From Lineus longissimus (Eukaryota; Nemertea; Pilidiophora; Heteronemertea; Lineidae), in assembly GCF_910592395.1 (NCBI RefSeq), contig NC_088309.1:26104599-26168598 (forward strand): DNA of 64,000 nt, in the 5' to 3' direction. The position numbers and the translations under genes are program-made. A model generated the notes under the pieces. It searched no databases, was not told the DNA's origin, and saw only the letters and a list, made by a program, of their open reading frames with translations. Below, one piece after another: positions 1 through 12,169 of this stretch (the first letter of the stretch is position 1; each line of letters opens with the position of its first letter).

Positions 1-89
1 TCACAAGATGTCCCTGGATGAGATACTGTCATGAAGATGTGTTGTCTCCTCAAAAACATTCTACATGGAGATCACACCATGTCCCTGGA

Positions 90-551
90 TGCAAAATTTT
101 TTTTCCTGAACCTTTCGGGCAGTACAGTATACATTTGTAAGCAGGTTCTCAGCAATCTGTGCCGTCTGTGGCGTTATCATGAAACTTGGCAGTAAGGACT
201 ATCACTTGGATTTTTGGGATGGGCTATTGTTATTGTCCTTTCTGTAGGTATGTTGCAGGCAGCAGAAATAACTCAAATATCTAAAATCTAAATAACAAGG
301 GAAAAGAAACTCGTTATAAAAATAAAATATAAACAAAAGAAAAAAGAAAAAGAAAATGTTGTCCACAACCGGATTCGAACTCGCAACCTTTGGATCAAAC
401 ATCGTATTCTGCCATTTCTGACGAGCGCTCTACCAACTGCTCTAAAGTTTCTAAGACTTCTGACGTCATGTATTTGTCGAAATCTGATTGGCTGAAAGTC
501 CCTGTACAAATGTACACTATAGTGCCGCAAAGGTTCAGAAAAAAAAATCGC
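90..551. mobile_element. Inverted-repeat (MITE-like) DNA element inserted in the minisatellite
   Basis: The ends form imperfect inverted repeats of about 45 bp. The left arm at about 97-145 reads CTGAACCTTTCGGGCAGTAC and continues to ACATTTGTA. The right arm at 501-547 reads as its complement (TGTACAAATGT to AGGTTCAG). The 8-bp word TCCCTGGA lies just outside both ends (82-89 and 552-559), as expected for an hAT-type target duplication. The same word is part of the host minisatellite unit, so it could be there by chance. No transposase is present, so the element is non-autonomous. Confidence 0.6.
360..447 (-). repeat. tRNA-like (pol III box A/B) sequence inside the inverted-repeat element
   Basis: Read on the minus strand, a box A-like stretch (about 424-444, GAGCAGTTGGTAGAGCGC) is followed by a box B-like stretch (about 371-382, GAGTTCGAATCC) at tRNA-like spacing. 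The T stem and anticodon stem do not pair well, so this looks tRNA-derived (SINE-like or a decayed tRNA copy) and not a working tRNA gene. Confidence 0.4.
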
Positions 552-1729
552 TCCCTGGACTAGACATCCTGACCTCAAGATGTGCTGTCTCAAAAACATT
601 CTACATGGAGATCACATCATGTCCCTGGATGAGATAGACTGTCCTCTCTCCATAGGCATTCTACTTGGAGATCACATCATGTCCCTGGACTAGACATCCT
701 GTCATCAAGATGTGCTGTCTCCCCAAAAACATTCTACATGGATATCACATGTCCTTGGATGAGATACTGTCCTCTCTCCATAGGCATTCTACATGGAGAT
801 CACATCATGTCCCTGAACGAGACATCCTGTCATCAAGATGTACTGTCTCCCAACATTCTACATGGAGATCACATCATGTCCCTGGGTGAGATACTGTCCT
901 CTCTCCATAGGCATTCCACATGGAGATCACATCATGTCCCTGAACGAGACATCCTGTCATCAAGATGTACTGTCTCCCAACATTCTACATGGAGATCACA
1001 CCATGTCCCTGGATGAGATACTGTCCTCTCTCCATAGGCATTCTACTTGGAGATCACATCATGTCCCTGAACTAGACATCCTGTCATCAAGATGTGCTGT
1101 CTCCCCAAAACACATTCTACATGGAGATCACATCATGTCCCTGGGTGAGATACTGTCCTCTCTCCATAGGCATTCTACTTGGAGATCATCATGTCCCTGG
1201 ACTAGACATCCTGTCGTCAAGATGTGTTGTCTCCCCAAAAACATTCTACATGGAGATCACACCATGTCCCTGGATGAGATTCTGTCCTCTCTCCATAGGT
1301 ATTCTACATGGAGATCATCATGTCCCTGGACTAGACATCCTGTCGTCAAGATGTGCTGTCTCCCAAAAAACATTCTGCATGGAGATCACACCATGTCCCT
1401 TGATGAGATAGACTGTCCTCTCTCCATAGGCATTCTACTTGGAGATCGCATCATACCGTCGATGGACATGCAGTCCCTGTCGTCCCTATATTCCTAATAT
1501 AGTGGTCACCATATCTTTGAGACATTTTGCCCCGCCTTGTTAAGTATGAAGTATGAAGTATGGGATACCTTCCGAAGTATGTCTCCGCCTTGTTAAAGAC
1601 CAGCCTAATGATTTTTGAGACACCCTGAATAGGTAGCTCTTCGCCAAGTTATGAACACAAACATTAAATGATTATGAAGAATGTAGGATGTCTCAATGAT
1701 ATGGGGAAGACTGTACATCTCAAGGACCA

Positions 1730-1795
1730 GGGACATGATGTGATCAGCAAGTAGAAGTCTGACAGAATGTTTCATCCAGGGGACATGATGTGATC
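1730..1795 (-). repeat. Two inverted fragments of the upstream minisatellite
   Basis: GGGACATGATGTGATC occurs twice, near 1731 and 1779. This is the reverse complement of the core GATCACATCATGTCCC of the array at 1-1480. The fragments stand about 250 bp beyond the array in opposite orientation. Confidence 0.75.
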
Positions 1796-2029
1796 TCGAC
1801 GTCACATCCAGGACGACACCAACACCTAAAATAACTTCACTCCATCCGACTACTTCATGCAAACGGCAGGAAAACGCAAAGGCTTATTCTGCAGGATTGT
1901 CCCTTCATATAGGAAGACTGGGATTTTAGGCTGGAGCCAAAGTCACTGAAGACGAAGCTGTGCAGACCACAAACACCCACTGGTGGAGAACAACAAGGAC
2001 AAATGTACCTGCTGAAGAGCTCCCAGTTC

Positions 2030-2945
2030 GGGGTCTCGCAAAAGCTTTAGCTATTCATGGTGTCTCTATGTGTAGGTTGTTCTCCAACAAGGACAAGATG
2101 TTTTGACGAAGAGCTCAGAAGAAGAAACGAAGAAGCTCTAGCTGTTCATGGTGTCCAAAAAGGAATATAGGCTGTTCTCCAACAAGGACAATGTGATCTT
2201 GATAAAGAGCTCCCAAATCATGGTGTCTCAAAAGAGAGTAAAGATTGTTCTCTGACAAGGGAGACATAAATCGATGGAGATTTAGCTATTCAGGGTATCC
2301 CAAAAGAGTGTAGGTTGTTCTCCTACAAGGACAGTATGTACTTGATTAACAGCTGTTGCTTTCTGACAAGGTTGAGGTGCACAGCATGAGGATATAGCTC
2401 TTCATGTTGTCTCTATGGTCTCTAGGGTAGTAGGTGTTTCTCTAAAACGATGAGATGACAATGTTTTGGATGAGGAGCTAGCTATTCAGGTTGTCTCAAA
2501 AGACAATGGTAGGTTGTTCTTTCTCCACCCCATGGAGGTGCCTGAAATCTGCTCTCTATTAGCTATTCAGGGTGTCCCAAAAGAATGCAGGTTGTTCTCC
2601 AACATGGACAAGATACACTTGATGAAGAACCTCTTTTTCAGGGTGTCCCAAAAGACGGTAGGTTGGCCTCTAACATGGCTGGGGTCACAATGAATGAAGA
2701 ATTAGTTGCTCAGGGTGTCCCAAAATGCAGTAGGTTGGTTTCCAACAAGGGTGAAGTGGTGGCAATTCAGGATGTCCCAAAATGCAGCAGGTTGTTCTTT
2801 AACAATTAAGGACAATTTACTTGATAAAGAGCTCCCTATTCAGGGTGTCCCAAAAGACAAGAGGTTGGTCTCCAAGGGCCAGATGTAATGGATTTAGTGC
2901 TAGCCATACAGGACAGGGTGTCTCAAAAGACATATTGTAAAACTA
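2030..2945. repeat. Second degenerate minisatellite, period about 65-80 bp
   Basis: About 12 diverged copies share the words CAGGGTGTCCCAAAAGA, GTAGGTTGTTCTCCAACAAG and, in many copies, GATGAAGAGCTC. Copies differ by many substitutions and small indels, so this array is older than the one at 1-1480. Short open frames in it (for example 2466-2693 plus) are translated repeat and not genes. Confidence 0.8.
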
Positions 2946-3867
2946 AGACCAATTGGGTAAACCTCAAATTGTGGTTGTCATTTCAAGCCAAACCAAACAT
3001 CTTGATCAGACAACCAAGGACCGCCAGCTCAGTACAGTCACAACTGTTCTCACATAGGTGAGAAACCTTGTCCAAGGTGTCCCCTGTTTGTTGAAATAAT
3101 ATGAATGAAATCATTAGTGCATTATCATTGAATCATTTATTATCCTATTTCAATAATTGATGCAAATAATCACATCGCATAAATGATGGACCACATGAGA
3201 GCAGACTGTCACAGATCCCGCAAAACAATTTCCGTTGCCACGCATTTCCTCGAACACTTTAGATATACACTAACATGGAGAAACCAGCGATGATTTCCGA
3301 ATACCAATTCTGTATAAACAGAGACAGGATACATATAGCTTGCTTACCAATGAATTTCTGATATCACAAAGAATAAGAGGCAAATATCAAATTCATTCTG
3401 GGCATCAATAGTTTATAAGGGGTCTCTTTCAAGCCATGAATAGTCTTCCTCAAAAGCCCTGTATTTCTGTAGTCAAGAAGATTATCATTTAAACCACACA
3501 AAATAAGACAATTCTTCTAGTCTGCAGTCATGAAGCGTTTTTATGTAGCGTAGCTGTCATGCTTTTTCAAAATATTTCGTGCAGGTGGGACAATTTGTAA
3601 ACAAAACAGACACAATTTGACTGGAACTCCCTCTAACGTACTTAGGTACATCTGTTCTTTTGTAAACAGTAAATAAAACTGTATAAGACAGTGGTTAAAT
3701 CAATGACAGGGTAGGTTTCTAGTTATAAGGATCATTCCCAAAAATTTGCTAAAACATTAATTGAAATTGCAGCAATACACCATTAAAGATGAAAATCTCT
3801 CCGAAAAATAACTAATCTCGTCTAGAATTGAATGAGTTCAAAACTCAAGAGAGTACTAAACACACCC

Positions 3868-4047
3868 TTAAAGGGAGACTATAGGAGGTGACCAAATATG
3901 AACAGTTTGGGGAATGTGTTATGTGTAATCCTCCTAAAAGCGTGAATATGGCGAGAATAGTTTTGGGGTAATTTGAGATGGGAGGGACCCCAACCTTGGT
4001 GCACCTTAATCTGACCTACCAGACTCCTGCCTAGAGTCTCCCTTTAA
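3868..4047. mobile_element. Short TTAA-bounded inverted-repeat element (MITE)
   Basis: The left end reads TTAAAGGGAGACTATAGG and the right end is the reverse complement of TTAAAGGGAGACTCTAGG. The element is 180 bp long with no coding capacity. The TTAA at each border fits piggyBac-type target duplication, but the TTAA could instead belong to the inverted repeats themselves. It lies downstream of VMP1 and may be transcribed in its 3' UTR. Confidence 0.65.
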
Positions 4048-4648
4048 TGTACTCTCAGCTTCTCCGACATCACAGTCAAACTGATGAAATACAAAAATGG
4101 TTCACAGACAAAAAGAAGCATGCATCCACCACCACACATAACCAAAACCTGAGGAACATACATGTACATGTTCTAATGTTTGGTGTTGCCTACCCAAAAA
4201 ACGACAGGATTTTCAAAACAATATAATCCTACTGAATACTCTCAATATTCTGTGGTATTGTTTTTCAACATTAGTTGCACTTTTAATCAGATAAGCAAGT
4301 AATAAAAACTTCCATTTTTCAGCCGAAAGCCAAAAACATGATTGGACAAGGAACATCCGTAAACCAGAGCTCAACTGATCTCCCCAGCACTGACAATAAA
4401 AATACATGAAGACTTGGGTAATACTGAATTGTTGGAACAATGATTCTAAACACTATAATTGGTACAAAGATGTCTTATTCCCAATCAGCAAATACTTTAT
4501 TCTCATGTTTTGATCACATTTAATGGGGCAGCAACCCTCAGAAGTGAAGCAGTCAACTGGGAGAGGCACAGTTTAGTATACAAATGTCAACCCAACAAAA
4601 ATTCCCACAAATCTTGCAAAGAAGACTCGACCATTTTGTTGCCCCAGA

Positions 4649-4654
4649 TTTATT
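4649..4654 (-). terminator. Candidate VMP1 poly(A) signal
   Basis: This is the first AATAAA on the minus strand after the VMP1 stop codon, about 260 bases downstream. Other AATAAA motifs farther on (4496-4501, 3136-3141) could be used instead or as well. Confidence 0.35.
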
Positions 4655-4914
4655 TATCCTTGAAGATGAAAATGATGGCAACAGTGAATATTACAACATT
4701 GATTCCAACATTGATATGAAAAAAGCTCATTCCACCAGATGTAACAAAGATCTCCTATAAGGCTGACCTTACTCAACCAGCACCTAGGAAATCTTGGTTA
4801 TAAATTGGGTGGATTTGACAATAGCTATGCATAATGGTTGAGCCAGCAATAATTGACTGAGGCCTATACATGATGCACCCAGCAGTTTGAATGTTTGGTT
4901 TCCATGAAGTAAGG

Positions 4915-7900
4915 TCAGTCTCGATTCGTCTTTTCCAATTTGTTGTAGCGTTCTTTACACAATCGTTTGTGGTATGCTTGGGCCATCGAGTTGAGTATAG
5001 ACACAACGAAATACACTACCATTATGATGATGACTTTCTCAAATATTGAGGATAGTAAACTGGAACTCTGAAAGAAGAAAGGTAGATTTTTGTCATATAC
5101 ATGTATGTACGACTACGAGCACCATAGGCCCTTACAAAAACTCATTACTTCATTCTTTGATTTAAAGAGTTTTGGGCCCTTATCATAGATACTAGGCATA
5201 GGCCTACCTGCCAACCCCTGATTTACCCCCAGGACTTTATTCTGTATTTTTCAATTTTTTCCGGACTTTTGGGGGGGGTCCTTCACTCAAGACTCTCAAG
5301 TCGCGAGTCAGATTACTGTATCAAACGCATTGCAGCTGCCTATCTCATGTACAGCAAGAATTTAGGTCAATTTGGCCAAAAAAACTGTGATTGTAACGCA
5401 AATGCATGCGTAAATCGACTACGAAAATCAAAAATCAAGTGAAATCCGCCATTTTTGATGGTAACCAATCTTGAACAACGCAGAGAAAATGAAACTTGAA
5501 CACGCAATAAAAAAGCCCAGTGTTCATTAATGAATATGTGAGATAGTTGCGCGAGACTGACATTGGCACACGGAAATCAACGGAACGACAAACACTGACA
5601 GGGCCAACTCGCTATGCAACTTAATATGCCACAGACTATATATCGCCAGAGACTGTAAATACAACGACCTTTTATAAGGGTTTCTCGATTCTAGCGGGAG
5701 GAATTCACGAACGAACGAACGAACGAACGACCGAAAATCAAAATGACGGAACGCAAAAAGTTCGAAACCGCACTTTTAAAGGGGTTATCCGTACTTTCCG
5801 GACTCGGGTTTTTTTTTTGAATATTCTTACCTGAGCTACTTCTGTCCCTGGTTTGTGATGGAGCTTTTGTTTTTGTTTCTCTAGATATTCCCTGAATGGT
5901 TCCTGCAGTGACGGCCCTATCTTGGGGATGTATCTGAAATATTTCATCAAATAACATTTGATATCCCCCTCCTTGAATCGGTAACAAGAATACACTTTAC
6001 TCTCTAACATCATCCAATTACACTCAACCAGTCGTGATATTTGCTCATCTAAGGAAGCTTATCTGGTTCCTACAAGAGTGTGTTCCTGACCATAGACTAC
6101 AGACAGAAATGTACGCAGATTTGAAAATGCTGAATTTGGATGACATACTTACAACTACCATGTTCTCTCAGGCAATACAACCATCTCTTTGATAACAGAT
6201 ACAAGGCTGAATATACTGTACCTGCATGTACACAGGGCCATACACCCTTAGTGAGACAAGAAGGAAGACATAAAATTGATTAACTAATGAGAATATACTT
6301 ACTTCAACAATCCTACTACTTGTTCCACATGATGTTCACTAAATGCAAAGATGACGAAGAGTTTCTGTATATGCATTTTGATGACAGCTTTTCCTATAAG
6401 CGTCGCACCGAAGAATGTCCAGAACTTGATGAGGAAATGTCCACAGGTAATACCAGCTAAATCAAAGAGTGGGTTGGGGATCTGCAATATAGAGTTTCAA
6501 TATATTCATTAGCTCAACTCAAAATATTTTCTTGCCGGCATGTAACTATTTCTATTAAATTTGTGTATCCAAACATCGAATTATGAAGAGGTGACTAAAT
6601 TTCAAACATACTTACTGAAGCACATGCAAGAATTCCAAAGAATCCAACTTTTTGGACTAGATTATGTACAGCTAGCTTAGCTCTCTCTAGAATACCCTGA
6701 AAATGAAGAAAAAAGAAAGATTTTAATCAAATTGTAATCCGTGATATTTGTTTTTCTACTGAGAACCAACAGATTATCATCGACTCAAGAATCCTCCCAG
6801 AAATCAGTCTGCCATAATGTATCTTGATCATATTTGTGACAGAAATGGTAAGTGAACATGTGTTAACTGTCATGACACATTGACTGAGACTGTACTGGGA
6901 AAAGTGTCATGAACAATCAAAATTAGCTAACAACAGAATGAAAGAGCATCGCAATGAAACCTAAGCTTAACCCCAGCCCAAAAATAAGAGGGGAGAACAC
7001 TTTCGGGATTTTAGGTGGTTCTTAGCGGATCTTGGGGAGGGGTTTAGGTTTTTGGCGAGAAAGTCAACACTCTGATTACAGGACAAAAACCTGGAGCGTA
7101 GTTGGTTATTGACAATTGATTGAACACAAACAGGAGACTGCAGTGGTTCTTGCTCAAAACAACACTGCTAACTTAATGCTACAGAATTAGAAGTCAACAA
7201 GCAGCAGAGCACTTAGGACCAAAAGCGAGAAAACAGGTAGCGAAAACTATTCCAAGATGAAGATATATCTTGATAGAGCAGACCACCAAACCAGAAGCAG
7301 ACAAACTTCAATTTCAATGCAAAGTCATCAACTATACAAGGCCTTCTATGTTTGTACAAGTAAAATATGGACACTAAAAGACCTCCCTGAGGTGCAGGTC
7401 TTGGGATAATTTGCAAAATTACATAGCCATTTACTTAAAGTATCATACCGAAAAAAAGTTGCCAATTCTTCCCTAAAGTATAAAACAAATGGTTAAGTTT
7501 ACATGTAGGTTAAAGTTTATCGGATAGGTGGAAAGTGTGCTAAAAACACACCACAGTCAATAACATGGTAACTGGACCAAACATTGTAAGTATACTGATG
7601 CATTCACCAACGAGATGACATAAAACTGAAACAACCCCAAACAGGAACCGTTTCAAACTCGATAGAAGAAGTATGCCTACTATCAATGAAGTACACTGAA
7701 AATGTCAAGATAGACAAAATAAAACACAGAGAAGCAGCAGATTTGAAAGGGGATGACACTTAAAGAGTTATTAGTTCGACGCTCACGCATGTTTTTCATC
7801 ATTGCATTGTCTGAAATCAGCAGGTCCTTCCAATAACACCAGATGAAAGAGGAAAGCTGAAGTAGTCTTTCTCAGGTTGTAAAGTATATAGGATAGACTA

Positions 7901-10900
7901 AACTAACTAGCACATCCTTACCAAGTCTCCTGGATGTTCACTTTTCTCTTTCATCAATTCTTCTAGCTCATCATAGTCCTCATCATCAATATCTCTTCCC
8001 GACAACCTCGCAGCTCGAGCCATGAAATATGGTGGCAATTCACCAATGGCAGTACCTGCACCCTAGAAAAACAGAACAAAATCAGCATTTTCTCATAAAA
8101 TTTCCCCCGATGGCAATGCTGTACGTTAGTTCTTCTAAGCCTGTAAAGCATTTTCATGTTCTTTAGAGGAATTAGAGTATCACTCGACTTTAAGCATTTG
8201 ACAGCTATTTTTCACCAATTAGCCTTGTTAAAATTATCTGAAGGCCTCAGAGGACATCTTTAATCAAGAAGTACAGCGCAATATGCTTCAGTCATCTCAT
8301 CTCTCCATCTTTTGACGAGTCATTCAAAGAATTTTACTGGTAGGAAGGAAGAAATTGGTTGATACCTACCCACATAAAGGCTTCAAGTCTGACTTTGCTC
8401 ATTATGGTCCACAGACTCATGGATGTGCCTTCCTGATCTGGACAGAGTATACTGAAAGAAGTCAAAGTGAACATTTACAATTGGACTACATGTGTGGACC
8501 TTATGTGACTTGAACATTTTGTACTTCGAAATTTGTTCATTCTTCTAGCTAAACAAGACCTCGACCAAGTAGGATAAATTCAAGGCCACGATCTCTCCAA
8601 GAGCAGTCCTGCAAGTCTGACAGCAAATATTTGATGAGTTAGAATATCAGTACACTTGCTCTACTTACTCATCTGGGTATGGTGGCTCAGGGAAGTCTAC
8701 TGAGAGACATTCAAATGCTGCTAGGGTAACACCTGCTATATGAGGACCCTGGAAGTAGAAATCACACACATGAAGTTCAGTGAACAAGTACATGAAGCTG
8801 TTCAATGAAACCACAGGTGAACAACGTTTAGTGGACATTCAGGAAAAACACGGGTTTAATATTCTTGCATGCACCGATTAGTGAGCCTAGAGAGCAATAT
8901 CAACAAATCTACTACAAGACCAGTTCCAACTACGTTTTCTTGAACATTCTCTGCCGGTAGTAAAGGGCTTATATGTACATGTACTTGCAAGAAAATCTTT
9001 AACTAACGCTAAAAAACCTTTGCAATGAACACTTACCAGGTATAGCAAGAATGTGTGAAGACCAGTACCTAAACCGACAGACGATAAGATACCCAGGCCG
9101 ACCCAATAGGCACACCACAGGAACTTCTTCCTAACTATTAGGACATACTGAAAATAAAGGAAAATAAACTTTAAAACTTGTTTTGGATTTCAAGCTTTAC
9201 AGTTGAGAGCTTATTACAGGAAAGGACTTTGCACCTGTTTGGGGGTATGACTATAAACCGTGCCTGCGCAAGAATTTCCGCATCCATTGAAATTAGACCA
9301 ATTTATTAGCCTTATTTTAAGTAGAACGTTATACTGGTACTAGTTGCAGTATCATCTGCTATACCACCTGTGCAACTCTCTTTGCACACCTGCTCTCCAT
9401 TATACATGTAGATGAGCCAATACAGGTATCAGATGGGAGTCTGTGCTCATTAAAATGATTTCATGCAAGTTCTGAAATACATGTAACTAGTCATGGAATA
9501 ACTCTATTTTAGTGAGACATGCACCAATTCAAATTCATACTTTCAAATGAACTTACTTTTTGATGTGATCCACCAATGTGATACGTCAAAAGCATGGCTA
9601 GGAATGTGAGTAACACCACACTGACTTTCCCTCGATTTCTCCAAAGTCTGAAATAAGTGAGAGTGAAATGAAATATCCTGCATCATATCATCAAGAGTTT
9701 TGGGTTTCAAACAAGCTTTTCATTTGATAAATAGGTAACAGACAACTGCCTCTCCAGTAGGGTTTCTATGGCAAGGCAATCCCGTAACAAATGGAACCTT
9801 TGTCCTGTCCTGATTACTAAACCAGATATAGTGATCATTCTCAACAATATTACAATCTTTCAAAAAGAATACCAACTGCTCATAGATAATGAGTGCTCAT
9901 AAAGAATGAGGGCATCAACACAAAACCTGTTATTTCACATGCCACAACAGGAGTTCTAAGTATCAAAATAGACTACTTACTGCACACCATAATCCTTCAA
10001 TAGTATGAGGAATTCAAGAGAGAAATAATAAAATGTCCGCAGGGGCTGCCTCCACAAGACTATTTTCTCTCGTTCATCCCTATCCTCCATTTTTGCTTTT
10101 TGTTGTGCACTAAAGTGCGAGTTGTTTAGTGAATTCCCATCATTTTGTTCAATGTCTGGTTCATTGGTTTTCCTCTTGAAAGTCGATGAGTTCATTTTGT
10201 CATTATCTTCGAGACGAGCAACCTAAGATGAGAACAAACAATGAAATTATGCAATCAGTGATTGAGAGTGATGCGGCCAATTTGTCACAACTTTAATGAC
10301 ATTGTATAACTTCTATATCAATCATTAGTCAAGTGAATTCTGTTATTTTCAGTTTCTACTCAGAGCTGTTAGATGGACTTGAGCCAAAGTATCAGAGATC
10401 AACATCTACAATCAACAATTTTGGTCAATCGCCAGGGGTTAAAGTACAATTGAGTACTCAACTATCAAGTATTCAAACTATGGTACCTTGCAAAAAATGG
10501 CTCAATGTTCAGTCACTGGCAATACAATTGACAAAGGCCAGTAGTCCGACATGCTCACTCTTCTTCAAAATGTGCACACTCAGAAGGCTGAGGCCAACTT
10601 TGGACAATGCCATCAGTCGCGGTGACCCTTTTGTTCAGGTGAAATGCACTGACCAGTCAGCGCCCAAACAATAATACAAACTTCTATGAAACAGTCGATT
10701 CGTAGAAGGGTCATTCTCCGACTCCATCGTATATCTATCAGATATCACATGATATATGATCATATCAGCTGTCTGGTCGCCTTAATAATTACTACATCAT
10801 CCTGCACTGGCACTGATACATTACACTATAGGCCTATACATGATGTACTATGACTATGACATGTCTATCTATTCAGTACCTGAACATACAGGATATCGAC

Positions 10901-11127
10901 ATTACACAAACATGAGGCAAACCCCAGTTAATGTATTGAAATCAGATAGCCTGAATCTTCAATGCCTCGTCATCACAATATACACCATGATTTACCGGCG
11001 ACTTCAAAATTTGGAAAAGGGGAATTTTCCTCACCAGTTCTTTCTTGATGCCTCCAGTCTTCAGACCTCGCTTTCGTAAATCTGTGCGCAGATCCGCTAC
11101 TGTAAGTTCTTTGTACACTACTGACAT
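4915..11127 (-). CDS. VMP1: Vacuole membrane protein 1 with an N-terminal SAP domain
   Basis: VMP1 is a multi-pass ER protein of the DedA/VTT type that scrambles lipids and is needed for autophagosome formation and ER contact sites. I join 11 coding exons in transcript order: 11035-11127, 9981-10222, 9557-9647, 9037-9147, 8669-8748, 8370-8451, 7922-8062, 6616-6696, 6303-6481, 5831-5933, 4915-5067. They have GT-AG introns and matching phases and give about 451 residues, against 406 in human as I recall it. Family landmarks are VLWRQPL (about 86-92), [18 protein letters not shown], the VTT core [20 protein letters not shown] (about 234-253), [16 protein letters not shown] (about 308) and LNSMAQAY near the C terminus. 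Residues 6-36 form a SAP motif split by intron 1 ([16 protein letters not shown], then TGGIKKEL joined to VARLE). An internal Met at residue 41 could give a shorter, SAP-less form. No frameshift was seen. The next gene upstream is VPS33B on the same strand. Confidence 0.93.
5706..5731. repeat. (GAAC)n microsatellite
   Basis: About five perfect copies of a GAAC/CGAA tetranucleotide, inside the last intron of VMP1. Confidence 0.85.
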
Positions 11128-12140
11128 ATTTTGGAACAGATCTTAGCGCTTATCTAGGGTAATATTATAACCGGAAAAATGGGAGATCATGTACCGAAGT
11201 CCAACAACTTTTCGCTCGTCGATGACGTACGCTTTGTCTTATAGCAATGCTGATCTAACAGTTTTTTTAGAAACATTGGATTTTAAGCCTTATCAAAACC
11301 AAAACACACCCACCACCAACTAGTTAAATTTATTAATAAAATTTAAAAAGTACTAGATTTATCATCAAAAGTATGTTTTTTTTCAGATTTATATGAAAAT
11401 TAATGCTATACTTTATTACATCGGTTTGGATATTTCCAAGACCGGCTAGCAGACAGAAAAAGTGTCTTGGTTGTGACTTGATAAGCAGAGCCTTCCCCAG
11501 CACTCGTGTAATGCAACTGTGATTACCTACTCTTGAGAAGGGATGTATAGGGCCTACAGTGGGACTCCAAAACCAGGACGCCCTCAAGGACACAGCTATG
11601 TTGAAGAATACTGTTTTTGTCTGATGGTTGTGACATAGGCCTATAGAGACACAAATGAGACGGCCCTTACGAAAAATATCTCAGATTCACCATGGTGAAA
11701 TCTGAGTTTTAATGCAAGTTATGGTAATATTGGTTTTGACAGACAGAAAATCTACACCTGGGACAGACATCAGGGAATGCGTGTATATGGACAGCTCCTA
11801 ATATGTAAAGTCAAGGACTTAGTGATACTCCCGCACACCCGTGTATCTTAAGAGCCCCGCCTAAGAAGGGGGGCTTATAAAGCTGACCTGTCCCAGGAAG
11901 AGCAGACCACATGGAGCGTGATCTTCCTGAAAGATAGGACTCTGTTAGAGTTAATGATGATTTGAGATATTGAACACTCCTTTGAGACTTTGATTAAATG
12001 GTGACGTCTGAACAACATTTCCTACCTTTGTATCAGAGTTCTTTCAACTACCGCTGATTGGGTATCAATTCAAACTCCTCAAAGCAGTATAGGCAGTATA
12101 GACAGATATGTGTCTCTAAAGCGGAATAACAATGACAAAG
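11128..12140. other. Intergenic region between VMP1 start and VPS33B 3' end
   Basis: VMP1 and VPS33B run in the same direction here, so this stretch should hold the VMP1 promoter and 5' UTR. I see no conserved exon on either strand and no clear TATA box or repeat. Short open frames (for example 11333-11593 minus) have no recognisable content. Confidence 0.5.
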
Positions 12141-12163
12141 ACATAATATTATGTCCTTTGATT

Positions 12164-12169
12164 TTTATT
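12164..12169 (-). terminator. Candidate VPS33B poly(A) signal
   Basis: AATAAA on the minus strand, about 420 bases after the VPS33B stop codon at 12590-12592. It is the clearest poly(A) motif before the VMP1 promoter region. Confidence 0.5.

Larger units (their letters stand above)
1..1480. repeat. Composite minisatellite, alternating units of about 58 and 72 bp
   Basis: About 15 copies of a unit that begins near GGAGATCACATCATGTCCCTG. Two versions alternate. One continues TGAGATACTGTCCTCTCTCCATAGGC and the other CTAGACATCCTGTCATCAAGATGTGCTG, so the higher-order period is roughly 130 bp. The array starts before base 1 and is interrupted at 90-551 by an inserted element. Most copies are very similar, which suggests recent expansion. 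Long open frames cross the array (for example 838-1497 plus), but they only translate the repeat and are not genes. Confidence 0.9.
2946..4914. other. Region downstream of VMP1 (probable 3' UTR and flank)
   Basis: No conserved coding exon is visible on either strand. On the minus strand AATAAA motifs occur at 4649-4654, 4496-4501 and 3136-3141 (seen as TTTATT on plus), so the VMP1 3' UTR may end at one of several places. The stretch also holds the small inverted-repeat element at 3868-4047. Confidence 0.5.

Noticed and set aside
838-1497. A 219-codon open frame on the plus strand
   Set aside because: It is a translation of the minisatellite. The peptide repeats with the DNA period, has no family resemblance and no splice context.
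10333-10674. A 113-codon open frame in VMP1 intron 1
   Set aside because: No recognisable motif or similarity. It lies on the strand opposite to VMP1, and AT-rich introns give such frames by chance.
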